From Alphaproteobacteria bacterium (GTDB lineage: Bacteria > Myxococcota_A > UBA796 > GCA-2862545), in the NCBI GenBank assembly GCA_020632925.1, contig JACKER010000032.1:1-64000 (forward strand): a stretch of DNA of 64,000 nt. The letters are read 5' to 3'. Of this stretch, positions 23,372-32,303 are shown in pieces (position 1 is the first letter of the stretch; the number at the start of each line of letters is the position of its first letter). The notes under the pieces are model-generated. The model was not told where the DNA came from. It did not search any database and worked only from the letters and a program-made list of their open reading frames with translations. The translations under genes and the position numbers were made by a program.

Positions 23372-24709
23372 TCAGAACCACACCCGCATGTTCATGAACA
23401 CGGTGTGGGGGTAGAGCCCGAACTCGCTGTTCACCGAGGCCGCGAGCGCGTCCTGGGTGGGCGGGACCAGCGCGAACGTCGTGGGATCGAGCCCCAGCGG
23501 CACCTCGTCGGGCCGTGCGCCGATCGAGAGGAACCCCCCGATGCCGACGGTCGCGTCGTCCGACACCGACACGGACAGCGCGGGCGCCACCAGGGCGGAC
23601 GGGTCGAGCAGGTTGGCGATCACCGCCGCCGAGCCCGTCACCAGCGGCGTGATCTCCTGGTTGACGGACAGCGCGGCATAGAGCTGCCCCATCGTCCACA
23701 GCTCGCCGCGCGAGAAGCGGGGTCCGGTCGCGAAGTCCAGGTAGTCCGCGGGATCGGCGGCGCCGTTGGTCTGCACGTAGACCTCGGCCGCCAGGCTGGT
23801 CGTGGTCGTCGGGCGGCCGTCCGCGCCGACCACCGCGCGCACGAAGGGGTCCTGCTCGACGGCCTCCTCGTCGGGCAGCGTGACCGTGGCCTCGCCGTGT
23901 AGCCCGACCACCCCGATCGAGCTGATCACCCCGGCGCCGCCGACGAGATCGCCGCGGACCACCGCCGCGAGCCCCACGAGGTCGGTCAGGCCGACGGTGC
24001 CCTGGCCGGCGGCGGCGAGCACGACGTCGGTGAGGTCCACCGGCTCGGCGTCGGGGTGGGTCGGGGGCAGGGGACCCGCCCAGGCACCGACCGCGGTGAG
24101 CTTGCCGGTCGCCCCGAGGAAGACGTCGACCCGGGCGGCGTCGATGCCAGGCTTGTACTCCGTGTCGATCGTTGCGGCCGAGAACGGGTTCACCACGTCC
24201 ATCGGGGTGAACACGTACCCGGTGCCGAAGGAGACGGGCTGCCGGCCCAGCGCGACCCGCGCCCCCCTCGGGGACCAGGCGAGCACGAGCCGATCGGTGC
24301 GCCCGCGCACGGTCAGCGCGTCGCCCGTGTCCGCGGTCCAGGTGAGGTCGACGAGCTCGGGCGCCGACAGCCCCACGCCGGCGGAGGCGCCGCCTCCGAG
24401 GGGAGACGCGCTGGTGGCGCTCGTGAGGACCGCGAGCTCGTGGTGGGCCTGGAACGAGAACGGGCCGCGCGACAGATCGAGCCGGAGGCGCGCAGCACCG
24501 ATGCCCGTGCCCGTGGGGTTCGCGCCGAGCCCGCTGGCGTCGAGCAGATCCTGCGGGTCGTACCCCTCGGGGAGGAAGGGCTCGAGCTCGGCGGGGATGT
24601 CGGGCGCCGTGATCCAGGGGGAGGGGAAGCTCGTGACGAGGAAGGTCTTCACGTCGAGGTGGAGCGCGACCTCGACCGCCGGCGAAGGCGCAGCCGCGTC
24701 CGGGGTCAC
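23372..24709 (-). CDS. Outer-membrane beta-barrel (porin/alginate-export-like) protein
   Basis: 445 aa. The whole length alternates like beta-strands and ends with RVWF, an aromatic C-terminus used by the BAM machinery. GRQPVSFGTGYVFTPMDVVNPF followed by EYKPGIDAARVDVF resembles a signature of DUF1302/alginate-export-type barrels. The GTG start overlaps the LolD-like stop (GTGA), yet no signal peptide is visible after it, which is odd for a barrel. It is the last gene of the regulator-LolA-permease-ATPase operon and may be its outer-membrane component. Confidence 0.75.
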   Translation of the reverse strand: MTPDAAAPSPAVEVALHLDVKTFLVTSFPSPWITAPDIPAELEPFLPEGYDPQDLLDASGLGANPTGTGIGAARLRLDLSRGPFSFQAHHELAVLTSATSASPLGGGASAGVGLSAPELVDLTWTADTGDALTVRGRTDRLVLAWSPRGARVALGRQPVSFGTGYVFTPMDVVNPFSAATIDTEYKPGIDAARVDVFLGATGKLTAVGAWAGPLPPTHPDAEPVDLTDVVLAAAGQGTVGLTDLVGLAAVVRGDLVGGAGVISSIGVVGLHGEATVTLPDEEAVEQDPFVRAVVGADGRPTTTTSLAAEVYVQTNGAADPADYLDFATGPRFSRGELWTMGQLYAALSVNQEITPLVTGSAAVIANLLDPSALVAPALSVSVSDDATVGIGGFLSIGARPDEVPLGLDPTTFALVPPTQDALAASVNSEFGLYPHTVFMNMRVWF

Positions 24710-25389
24710 TTTCGGAGGTCCTCCGCGACCTTGCCGTCCACCATCCGCACGACGCGGTGCGCCGCCTCCATGACCCTGGGGTCGTGGGTCGCGAACAGGA
24801 AGGTGATGCCGTGCTCGTGGTTGAGCTTCTCCATGAGCTCGATCAGCCCCTGCGCGGTCGCGCTGTCGAGGTTCGCCGTCGGCTCGTCGGCGAGGACCAG
24901 CGCTGGCTTGCCGGCGATGGCGCGGGCCACCGCGACGCGCTGCTGCTGACCGCCCGAGAGCTCGCCCGGGCGGCGGTCCTCCATCCCCGCGAGCCCGACC
25001 TGGGCCAGCGTCTCGCGGACCCGCTTGCGGCGCTCGTCCCTGGCCATCCCCTGGAGCTGGAGCACGAACTCCGCGTTCTCCAGCGCCGAGAGCACCGGGA
25101 TGAGGTTGTAGCTCTGGAAGATGAAGCCCAGACGGTGCAGCCGCAGGTCGGAGAGCTGGCTCGACGAGAGCGACGCCAGGTCCTTGCCGTCGACCAGCAG
25201 CTTGCCGGAGGTGGGGCGGTCGAGGGCGCCGATCATGTTCAACAGCGTGGTCTTGCCGGAGCCGGACGGCCCCATGAGCGCGGTGAACTCGCCGGGCTCG
25301 ATGGTCAGGTCGACGCCGCGGAGCGCTTTGACGGTGACCGCGCCCTGCTGGTACTCGCGGTGCAGGTCGGAGACGTGGACGATGGACAT
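24706..25389 (-). CDS. LolD/MacB-type ABC transporter ATPase
   Basis: 227 aa. Walker A GPSGSGKTT, signature LSGGQQQR, Walker B LVLADEPTANLDS, H-loop FATHDPRV. The FIFQSYNLIPVLSALENAE Q-loop region is typical of the LolD/MacB (type VII) class, which drives lipoprotein or small-molecule extrusion by mechanotransmission. It works with the two FtsX-like permeases encoded just upstream. Confidence 0.95.
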   Translation of the reverse strand: MSIVHVSDLHREYQQGAVTVKALRGVDLTIEPGEFTALMGPSGSGKTTLLNMIGALDRPTSGKLLVDGKDLASLSSSQLSDLRLHRLGFIFQSYNLIPVLSALENAEFVLQLQGMARDERRKRVRETLAQVGLAGMEDRRPGELSGGQQQRVAVARAIAGKPALVLADEPTANLDSATAQGLIELMEKLNHEHGITFLFATHDPRVMEAAHRVVRMVDGKVAEDLRK

Positions 25390-25415
25390 GCGGACCTCGG
25401 TGGGAGCGCGTTGCG

Positions 25416-26645
25416 TCAGGTGTGACGCATCGCCTCGACGGGTTGGAGCCGGGCGACCTGGACGGCAGGGTAGATCGCGGCGGCGGCGGTCATGAAGGTG
25501 GCGGCGATCGTGTAGGTCGTCATGCGCAGGGGGTTGAAGCGCCCCTTGATGACGCTCGAGAGCACGACGCCGGCGGTCTCGTAGGTGTCGCCCATGTACG
25601 CCGAATAGTCGAGGCCGTAGTGGACCAGCGGCCAGGACAGCGCGGTGCCGACGACCAGCCCGAGGCCCGCGCCCATCAGCCCGAGCAGCAGGCCCTCGGT
25701 GAGGATGAGCCGGGCGAGCTGCTGGGGCCGCAGCCCGAGCGCGAGCATGACGCCGAACTCGCGGGTGCGTTCGAGCGCCGCCATCAGCACCGTGTTCAGC
25801 GCGCCCATCGCGACGATCGCGCCGAGCAGGAAGAGCATCACGTCGCCGCTGGTCTTGTCGACCTCGATCAGCGCGAAGAGCTCGGGCAGCGCCTGCTTCC
25901 AGTCGAGGACCTCGATCCCGTCGATGTCCGCCAGCAGCGTGCGCGCCTCGGCCGCGGCGGCGGGGGAGCGGTTGGGGTCGGGGAGGTGGACGGTGACCTG
26001 GTTGGCGACGTCGGGCTGGCCGAAGGCCTCCTGCGCGGCCGGCAGATCGACGAAGGCCACGAAGCCGTCGAGGTCGGCGTTCCCCATCCGGAAGATGCCG
26101 ATCACGCGGAACAGGCGGCTCGAGACCTCGGTGGCCCCGCCGTGCTGGCCCATGTAGACGACCTTGTCGCCGAACCCGACCTGCAGCGCATCGGCCATGT
26201 CGCGCCCGATCACGATGCCGCGGGCGTCGCCGGTGAGCCAGGTCCCCTGGACCACGTGCTCGTCGATCTCCTGCAGCTTGGCCTCGGCGGCGCCGTCGAT
26301 GCCCGAGACCGCGGCGCCCACGCTGCCGCGCGGGGAGGTGATGAGCCCGCCGAGCACGAGACGCGGCGCGATCGTACCCTCCGGAAAGGCCTTCGCCAGG
26401 CGCTGCGAGATCTCGGCGGTCCGGGTCAGGACGAGGTCGCCGTCCTTCTCCTCCTGGTACCCCTTCGCCTGGACGACGACGTGACCCGCCATCGAGCTGA
26501 CGCCGGTGCGGATGAGGTCCGCGTACGACCCCGTCTGCAGCGTGATCGTGAGGTGCACCATCGCCAGACCGAACGTGATCGCGAGGACCGTGATCAGGGT
26601 GCGGCGCGTGTTGCGGAACAGGTTGCGCATCGCGAGGACGACCAT
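25416..26645 (-). CDS. FtsX/MacB-like permease 2
   Basis: 409 aa. Helix 1 near the N-terminus (MRNLFRNTRRTLITVLAITFGLAMV), a large periplasmic MacB core, and three C-terminal helices with the FtsX loop LERTREFGVMLALGLRPQQLARLI. It is a paralogue of the preceding gene and separated from it by 3 bases. Together they probably form a heterodimer like LolC/LolE. Confidence 0.95.
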   Translation of the reverse strand: MVVLAMRNLFRNTRRTLITVLAITFGLAMVHLTITLQTGSYADLIRTGVSSMAGHVVVQAKGYQEEKDGDLVLTRTAEISQRLAKAFPEGTIAPRLVLGGLITSPRGSVGAAVSGIDGAAEAKLQEIDEHVVQGTWLTGDARGIVIGRDMADALQVGFGDKVVYMGQHGGATEVSSRLFRVIGIFRMGNADLDGFVAFVDLPAAQEAFGQPDVANQVTVHLPDPNRSPAAAAEARTLLADIDGIEVLDWKQALPELFALIEVDKTSGDVMLFLLGAIVAMGALNTVLMAALERTREFGVMLALGLRPQQLARLILTEGLLLGLMGAGLGLVVGTALSWPLVHYGLDYSAYMGDTYETAGVVLSSVIKGRFNPLRMTTYTIAATFMTAAAAIYPAVQVARLQPVEAMRHT

Positions 26646-26648
26646 CGT

Positions 26649-27878
26649 TCACTCCGCCCGCAGGGACTCGACGGGGTCGAGCCGCGCCGCGCGAATCGCA
26701 GGCCACAGGGAGGACGCCAGGCTCACGAAGAACACCGCGCCGACGACCTGCGCGACGCCCTCCCAGCGGACGACGCCCTTGATCACGGGGTCGAGCACCA
26801 CGCCGGAGAAGCTGATGCCCTCCTTGGCGCTGGCCGACAGGTCGATGCCGCGCAGGACGAGGAAGGCGTCGAGGCCGCCGCCCAGCGCGAGCCCGATGGA
26901 CACCGCGAGCGAGGCGAGCAGCACGCTCTCGACCAGGATCAGCCCGACCATGCGCGTGGGACGCAGCCCCAGCGCCTTGAGCACCCCGAGCTCGCGGGTG
27001 CGCTCGAAGACCGACATCATCATGGTGTTGAGGATGCCGAGCCCCGCGGCGCCGAACACGATGCCGAGCACGATCACGGACGAGAAGTCCCGCATGCTCA
27101 TCATCTGCGCGGACTGGGGCGAGGCCTCCCACCAGGTCTGCACCTCGACCGTGTCCGACGCGATGTCCGCGCGCAGGCGCTCGGCGTAGGGCGCGATGTC
27201 GGTGGCGTCGTCGGTGAGGATGGTGATGTTGTGCAGCTGGTCGGGGAGCACGAGCAGGTCCTGCAGGTCCGCGACCGAGACGAAGGCGCCGGACCGGTCG
27301 ATCTGCGCGCTGCCGGTCTTCACGATTCCGGTCACGGTGTACAGCGCGTTGCCGAGCGAGCCGTCGGAGGCCTGGGTCACCGCGACCACGCTGTCCCCGA
27401 GGCCCACGCCGAGCTCGTCCGCCAGCCGCAGCCCGAGCACGATGCCGCCGGTCTCGCCTGGTGGGAGGAAGGTGCCCTCGACGACCCGCTTGCCGATGGG
27501 CGTGACCTTGGGCTCGCGCTCGGGATCGACGCCGAGCAACAGCGCGCCCGAGCTCTTCGTCTCCGACCCGAGCAGCGCGAAGCCCTGGAGCCGTGGCGCG
27601 GCGGCCACCGTCCCGGGCTCACCGTCGATGCGGGTCAGGATCTCGGCCGGGAGCGTGTCGTTCATGACGCGCTTCTTCGGGTAGTCGGGGTGGTGGACCT
27701 GCACGTGGCCGAGCTGCTGCTCGATCATCACGTCGAAGATCGCCTCGAACATCCCGTCGTTGAAGGCCAGCGTCGCCATGCACAGCGCGACGCCGACGGC
27801 CATGGCGGTCGCCGTGATGAGGCTCCGCCGCTTGTGACGCCACAGGTTGCGCCACGCCACCGTGAGCAGGAACGACAC
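26649..27878 (-). CDS. FtsX/MacB-like permease 1
   Basis: 409 aa, same length and plan as permease 2: N-terminal helix with AWRNLWRHKRRSLITATAMAV, periplasmic MacB core, and the loop FERTRELGVLKALGLRPTRMV before the last helices. GTG start 4 bases after the LolA-like gene. The heterodimer would take its substrate from the periplasm, perhaps with the LolA-like protein. Confidence 0.95.
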   Translation of the reverse strand: MSFLLTVAWRNLWRHKRRSLITATAMAVGVALCMATLAFNDGMFEAIFDVMIEQQLGHVQVHHPDYPKKRVMNDTLPAEILTRIDGEPGTVAAAPRLQGFALLGSETKSSGALLLGVDPEREPKVTPIGKRVVEGTFLPPGETGGIVLGLRLADELGVGLGDSVVAVTQASDGSLGNALYTVTGIVKTGSAQIDRSGAFVSVADLQDLLVLPDQLHNITILTDDATDIAPYAERLRADIASDTVEVQTWWEASPQSAQMMSMRDFSSVIVLGIVFGAAGLGILNTMMMSVFERTRELGVLKALGLRPTRMVGLILVESVLLASLAVSIGLALGGGLDAFLVLRGIDLSASAKEGISFSGVVLDPVIKGVVRWEGVAQVVGAVFFVSLASSLWPAIRAARLDPVESLRAE

Positions 27879-27882
27879 CGGA

Positions 27883-28605
27883 TCACCGCTGCTGGAGGCT
27901 CTGCAGGTTGAAGAAGCCGTCGTCGAGCTGAACGGTCAGGTCGAGCGACTCGAACGTGAGCTCGGTGAACTCACCGGGCTTGTCGTGCGGCGTGAGCATC
28001 ATGTGGAAGGGCATCTTCCGGCCGTTCCCGACATCGCGCACGTCGGAGTAGTCCATGGTCCGGACGAGCTCGCCCTTCTCGTCCCAGTACTCCACCTTCA
28101 CCGGGACCTTGTCGGGCGTGACGGTCGCGGCGACCTTGCCCCACACGACCGGGGCCTCGGGCTTGGGCACGCAGCTCACGACGTAGTTGCCGCCGGAGTC
28201 GTCGGGGCGTCCCGTGATCTCGCAGGTGAAGTCCTCGGACAGCCGCGACTCCTTCACGAGGTCGTCGTTCGAGAAGTGGCTGCCCATCCAGCTGCCCGAC
28301 ATCATGCCGGGCGGCACCTTCATCGTGCGGTCGACCTTCGGGAGGTAGTTCCAGAGGTTGTCGTCGACCTTGAGCGTCGTGACGCCGGCGTCCTTCGCGG
28401 GCTCGAGGATGCGGACGAGCGTGCGCTCGGTGCCCTTGGCCCAGGCCTGCATCTTCATGGTCCGCTCGTACCGGTCGGTCTTCACGTGCATCTGGATGAC
28501 CGCCACCGACTGGTCGCCGCGCCCGGCGTCGTCGGTCGCGAGCAGCAGCTCCTCGATGGTCGGATCGGCGGCCCAGGCCATCGCCGCCAGCAACAGCATC
28601 ATCAT
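27883..28605 (-). CDS. LolA-like outer-membrane lipoprotein-sorting protein
   Basis: 240 aa. Signal MMMLLLAAMAWA with no basic residue, then an incomplete beta-barrel of the LolA/LolB-like class found next to MacB-type permeases (ERTMKMQAWAKGTERTLVRI, DDNLWNYLPKVDRTMKVPPG, SWMGSHFSNDDLVKES). It probably carries a lipid or lipoprotein through the periplasm for this transporter. ATGA overlap with the upstream regulator gene indicates coupling. Confidence 0.9.
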   Translation of the reverse strand: MMMLLLAAMAWAADPTIEELLLATDDAGRGDQSVAVIQMHVKTDRYERTMKMQAWAKGTERTLVRILEPAKDAGVTTLKVDDNLWNYLPKVDRTMKVPPGMMSGSWMGSHFSNDDLVKESRLSEDFTCEITGRPDDSGGNYVVSCVPKPEAPVVWGKVAATVTPDKVPVKVEYWDEKGELVRTMDYSDVRDVGNGRKMPFHMMLTPHDKPGEFTELTFESLDLTVQLDDGFFNLQSLQQR

Positions 28606-29084
28606 CCCAGCCTCCTGCGAGCGCTCTGCGGGTTCCGGGCTTCGTAGCGCCTCGCGAAGTCCGTCATCTCGTCGGCCATCTCCTGGTAGAACCCGCGGAG
28701 GTCCTCCAGGCGTTCACCCTCGTCCGATCCACCCTTCACGAGGTCCAGCCCCTGGTCGGCCAGGTCCACGAAGAGATGGGCCAGCGCGATCTGCTCGCGC
28801 ATCACCTCGGTCCAGTTGCCGATCGGCATGCGGTACGTCGTGGAGCGGCCCTTGCCGGGCACGCGCGTCAGGAGCCCCAGCTGCTCGAGCTGGCGCGTGA
28901 GCATGCTCGCCGACGCCTTGCTGATGCCGAGGCCGTCGGCGATCTCGGAGAGGGACTGCTCGGGTGGATCGCAGATCAGCATGTGACCCAGGATCCGCCC
29001 CATGGTCACGGAGCCGCCGGACCGCACCATGAGGATGCCCATCTGGTCGACGAAGTGCCTGCGTCGGATGTCCTGCTCGTCCAT
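28602..29084 (-). CDS. GbsR/MarR-family transcriptional regulator
   Basis: 160 aa. Winged helix with the recognition region LSEIADGLGISKASASMLTR and the wing GLLTRVPGKGRSTTYRM, followed by a helical dimerisation tail, as in the GbsR branch of MarR proteins. First gene of the six-gene operon. A perfect 22-bp palindrome starts 12 bases upstream of its ATG, so autoregulation is likely. The small molecule sensed is unknown. Confidence 0.93.
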   Translation of the reverse strand: MDEQDIRRRHFVDQMGILMVRSGGSVTMGRILGHMLICDPPEQSLSEIADGLGISKASASMLTRQLEQLGLLTRVPGKGRSTTYRMPIGNWTEVMREQIALAHLFVDLADQGLDLVKGGSDEGERLEDLRGFYQEMADEMTDFARRYEARNPQSARRRLG

Positions 29085-29096
29085 GGTTCGTTCCGA

Positions 29097-29118
29097 ACGT
29101 TCAAGAAGTCTTGAACGT
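29097..29118. promoter_or_regulatory. Perfect palindromic operator upstream of the GbsR/MarR gene
   Basis: Half-sites ACGTTCAAGA and TCTTGAACGT, 10 bp each, are exact inverted complements around a 2-bp AG centre. Outer GTTCG/CGAAC pieces extend the symmetry. Position and symmetry fit a dimeric MarR-type operator controlling this operon. Confidence 0.75.
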
Positions 29119-29170
29119 CACGAACGATGTGTACCGCCATCGAGAGGGAGCGTCAAGCGACGGCGGCCCT

Positions 29171-29701
29171 TCAGGGCTCGAGAGAGCGGAGGAACTCGGG
29201 AGAGGCGCCTTTGTACCGTCCGACTTCGCCGTCGATCAGGACGGGTCGCAGGACGATGGAGGGTCGGATCGCGATCGCCCCGCCGATCAGGAGGACGAAC
29301 CCCACCATCGCGACGACGAGCTCCTCGACGGTCATTCCGCCGACCATGGCCACCAGCCCCGCCACGAGCAGCCCACCGCCGATCAGCTGGTACGTCCGGC
29401 GCTGCTGCTCGTGCTCGGCGCACAGCCCCACGTCGATCTTCGCCGTCTTGCGGGTGGCCAGCATGGTCCCGATGTAGACCGGCCAGCAGACGATGATCGT
29501 GAGCGGCACCCAGCGCGGGTTCCACTGGACCTGGCGGGTGTGGCGCACCGTGGAGGGCGCGTTGCACTTCACGCAGCGGTCGGGGAGCGGTGGCCCGGAC
29601 ACGTCGATCACGAGCAGCTCGCCGTCGACGTGGAACGCGCCCGCGCCGGCGGAGGCGTTGGTGGTGGCGGTCGGTGGGGCGAAGGGATTGTCGGCCGGCA
29701 T
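29171..29701 (-). CDS. Membrane protein with a CxxC-CxxH zinc-binding motif
   Basis: 176 aa. A soluble N-terminus contains CVKC, and CAEH follows about 55 residues later, together a plausible C3H zinc site. Between and after them are about four hydrophobic segments (WVPLTIIVCWPVYIGTML, two adjacent helices near 110-150). The opening MPADNPFAPP is Pro-rich. Function unknown. A TAGGCC box lies 6 nt before the ATG, implying a leaderless mRNA. Confidence 0.7.
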   Translation of the reverse strand: MPADNPFAPPTATTNASAGAGAFHVDGELLVIDVSGPPLPDRCVKCNAPSTVRHTRQVQWNPRWVPLTIIVCWPVYIGTMLATRKTAKIDVGLCAEHEQQRRTYQLIGGGLLVAGLVAMVGGMTVEELVVAMVGFVLLIGGAIAIRPSIVLRPVLIDGEVGRYKGASPEFLRSLEP

Positions 29702-29707
29702 CCGTCG

Positions 29708-29713
29708 GGCCTA
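29708..29713 (-). promoter_or_regulatory. Putative -10 box, leaderless start
   Basis: On the minus strand TAGGCC ends exactly 6 nt before ATG 29701. Confidence 0.4.
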
Positions 29714-29829
29714 TGGCAGCGGCATCGGACCTGCAAGCTCGGGAATGTTCGGGTGGTGGTGGGTCCGACAGATCGGTACCTGCCGTTCCGGCGGGAGGTG
29801 ATAAGGTGCGCCGCTCGGAGGGCGTCGGG

Positions 29830-30642
29830 ATGCGCGTGGTGGTCGGCATCGACCTTCGTGCCGTGGAGCACGACTGGCTGGTGGAGCGGTCCGCGCTGTA
29901 CGCGAAGCGACTCGGCGTGCGGCTGGACTTCGTCTACTGCGCCGGCGGTGCCGAGACCCCCGAGATGCGGACCCGTCTCGAGAGCCTGCTGGCGGCGATC
30001 CCCGAGGAGCATCGCGGGCAGGCGCTGGTGCTGCCGGAGGGCCCCGCGGACGGGCTGGTCGCGCTGTCGAAGGAGGTCGACATGCTGGTCGTGGGCTCGC
30101 GTGAGCCCCTGGCGATCGACCGGCTGCTGCGCGGACCGATGGCGTCGCGGGTGCTCAAGCAGGCGCACTGCCCGGTGCTGGTGCCCCGCGGCGAGCGGGC
30201 GCCGAGCGCGAACCCGCGGCTGCTCGTGGGCGTGGACGTCGAGGGGCCGGCGCCGACCGCGGTGCTGAAGTGGGCCGATCGCTGGGCCGAGCACCTGAAC
30301 GGGACGGTCCACATCCTGTACGCGGCGCAGACGCACCGCGGCGACTTCGCGCAGACGAGGGACGCGATCCAGGCGCAGCTGGAGGCGATGCTGGCGGCGC
30401 ACGTCGGCGAGGGCCGGCGGGGCAACGCCGTCGTCAAGCGCGGGGAGCCCGAGGAGGTCCTGATCGCCACCTCGGACGACTACGACCTGCTCCTCGTCGG
30501 CAACCGCGACCGCGAGGGCCTCGCCCGCATCGTGCTCGGCGCGGTCGCCGGCATGATCGTGCGCCGCGCCCAGTGCGACGTGCTCTCCATCCCGACGGCC
30601 ACCGTCGGCGACCCGACGCCCCAGCCCGCGCAGCGCCGGTAG
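29830..30642 (+). CDS. Tandem universal stress protein
   Basis: 270 aa, two Usp domains in one chain, cytoplasmic. Domain 1 covers about 1-135 (MRVVVGIDLR, DMLVVGSREP, CPVLVPRG) and domain 2 about 140-260 (LLVGVDVEGPAP, DLLLVGNRDREGLARIVLGA, CDVLSIP). The second has the G-2x-G-9x-G-type ATP-binding region in recognisable form. Start ATG 29830 follows GGAGGG; TAAGGT further upstream may be the -10 box. Confidence 0.92.
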   Translation: MRVVVGIDLRAVEHDWLVERSALYAKRLGVRLDFVYCAGGAETPEMRTRLESLLAAIPEEHRGQALVLPEGPADGLVALSKEVDMLVVGSREPLAIDRLLRGPMASRVLKQAHCPVLVPRGERAPSANPRLLVGVDVEGPAPTAVLKWADRWAEHLNGTVHILYAAQTHRGDFAQTRDAIQAQLEAMLAAHVGEGRRGNAVVKRGEPEEVLIATSDDYDLLLVGNRDREGLARIVLGAVAGMIVRRAQCDVLSIPTATVGDPTPQPAQRR

Positions 30643-30644
30643 GT

Positions 30645-32303
30645 CTACGGGCAGCTGCCCGCGACGCGGACGCCGGTCCCGAGCTCCACGAACACACCCG
30701 CCGGGACGTGTTTCTCGCGCACCGGGACCACGCGCCAGACGTAGCGGTGGCCGGGCTCGGCGCTCGCGTCCACCAGCGGGCCATCGAGCGGCGTGATCCC
30801 GATGCGCTCCTCGGCGACCCACGACGGTGCGTCCTCGGCCCGACGGTAGACCCGGTGACCGAGGGTGGCGTCCGGCGAGGGCTCGAACACGAGCCGCGGG
30901 CCCTGCGGCGTGCAGTGGAGGGAGGCGTTCGTCGGCGGGCGCATGGGGTCGAGGCGGAGCGTCGGGTCGCCGTGCAGCTGGAAGTGGGTCGAGGCACCAC
31001 CCTGCGCGGAGTCGACGGCCATGTCGCCGAAGGTGCCGCCCGCCGCCAGCCGGTCGTTGCGCAGGCCTGGCCGTGAGAACCAGCTCGTGGCGACCACGGT
31101 CCCCGGCCCGAACAGCGCGGCCCTGAGGAGGTTGTCCGTCGTCGCCGCGTCGCCGAACCAGGAGCCGAACAGGCCGAGGTAGGCGGCGTTCGCGGACACC
31201 ACGACGAAGTCCTTCGTGCGGACCACGTCCTTGGCGCTGGTGATACCGCCGGGCCCGGCTCCCATCACCACCTGCCACCCTTCTGGGTCGAGCAGCGCAC
31301 CGACCAGGTCCGGGCCGACGGTGGCGGGTTGCCCGAAGAGCCGCAGGGCGTGTTGCTGCACCTGGGCCATCACCTCCTGGTCGCCCACGAAGCCGCGGAA
31401 GGTGTTCGTGGCCCACAGCCGCGGGGCCAGCCGGACCTCGCCCGTCCGGTAGCGGTGGTTCTTCTCGAGGTAGGCTCCGAGCAGGTCCGTGGGGGAGAGG
31501 GGAGCGTAGGCGGGCAGGTCGCGCGGGTCGACGCGACCCACGGCGAGCTCGAGGGCGCCGGGGAGCACGCTCTGGTCGAGGCGACCGTCGCCCGGGAGGT
31601 TCGCGCGCCCCCGCGAGCCAGCCCCACGGCTCTGCCGATCGGTCCACGCGCCGTCGAGGTCCGCGTAGAAGGTGTCCGCGGGCCAGGCGCCAGCGTGCTC
31701 CCCGTGCCCATCGGGCGCGATGTGGCCGGCGAAGGGCTGCGGCACCGCCCCCAGCAGTAGCGCCGCCGAGAGACGGTGCTTCGTCTCCTCCCAGCGCGCC
31801 TGCAGCCGTTCCCGCACGACAGCCACCGGGTCGTCGGGGCTCACCACCTCGCGGAGCACGCCCCAGCCGTCGTCCAGCAGGTCCTGCTCCAGCCGGTCGA
31901 GGGAGGCCGCCAGCGCCGCCTGTGAGTCCTCGTCCACCACCAACGCGACGACCCCGCGGTCCGCGGGCTGTTCCCACCACAGATCCACGAGCGCGCGCCG
32001 GTAGGTCGTGTCCAGGCGGCCCGGTCCGAACTCGCAGCGGATCTCGTACTCGGGACGGTCGCCGAGCGAGACGTCCGTGTCCTCCCAGGTGGTCGGCGCG
32101 TCCAGGGACACGAGCTGGGTGAACTGCGGGCGGCCCCAGGCGTCCTGGCTCGTCCGGCGGCCGATGGAGCAGTGGGTCGACGGTGGGTCGGTCTGCAGCA
32201 GGAAGCGGACGGCAGGCGGGGCGGCCTGGACCTCGATGGCGGCGCACGACCAGTCCATGCAGGGGCGGGACGCCGCGTGGGCGCCTCCCATCGCGAGGAT
32301 CAT
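30645..32303 (-). CDS. Exported C25 (gingipain)-like caspase-fold protein
   Basis: 552 aa. Short signal MILAMGGAHA. The central region resembles peptidase C25: LLLGAVPQPF, ADTFYADLDGAW, LELAVGRVDPRD, and DFVVVSANAAYLGLFGSW. A fibronectin-like segment (GHRVYRRAEDAPSW, GHRYVWRVVPV) ends the protein, as in gingipain-type proteases. I cannot place the catalytic His/Cys pair with confidence, so activity is uncertain. ATGA-coupled to the arylsulfotransferase-like gene. Confidence 0.65.
   Translation of the reverse strand: MILAMGGAHAASRPCMDWSCAAIEVQAAPPAVRFLLQTDPPSTHCSIGRRTSQDAWGRPQFTQLVSLDAPTTWEDTDVSLGDRPEYEIRCEFGPGRLDTTYRRALVDLWWEQPADRGVVALVVDEDSQAALAASLDRLEQDLLDDGWGVLREVVSPDDPVAVVRERLQARWEETKHRLSAALLLGAVPQPFAGHIAPDGHGEHAGAWPADTFYADLDGAWTDRQSRGAGSRGRANLPGDGRLDQSVLPGALELAVGRVDPRDLPAYAPLSPTDLLGAYLEKNHRYRTGEVRLAPRLWATNTFRGFVGDQEVMAQVQQHALRLFGQPATVGPDLVGALLDPEGWQVVMGAGPGGITSAKDVVRTKDFVVVSANAAYLGLFGSWFGDAATTDNLLRAALFGPGTVVATSWFSRPGLRNDRLAAGGTFGDMAVDSAQGGASTHFQLHGDPTLRLDPMRPPTNASLHCTPQGPRLVFEPSPDATLGHRVYRRAEDAPSWVAEERIGITPLDGPLVDASAEPGHRYVWRVVPVREKHVPAGVFVELGTGVRVAGSCP

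Noticed and set aside
29608..32247. 879-aa minus-strand open frame
   Set aside because: It runs through the universal stress protein and the C25-like gene in the wrong frame, with low-complexity Arg/Gly/Pro composition.
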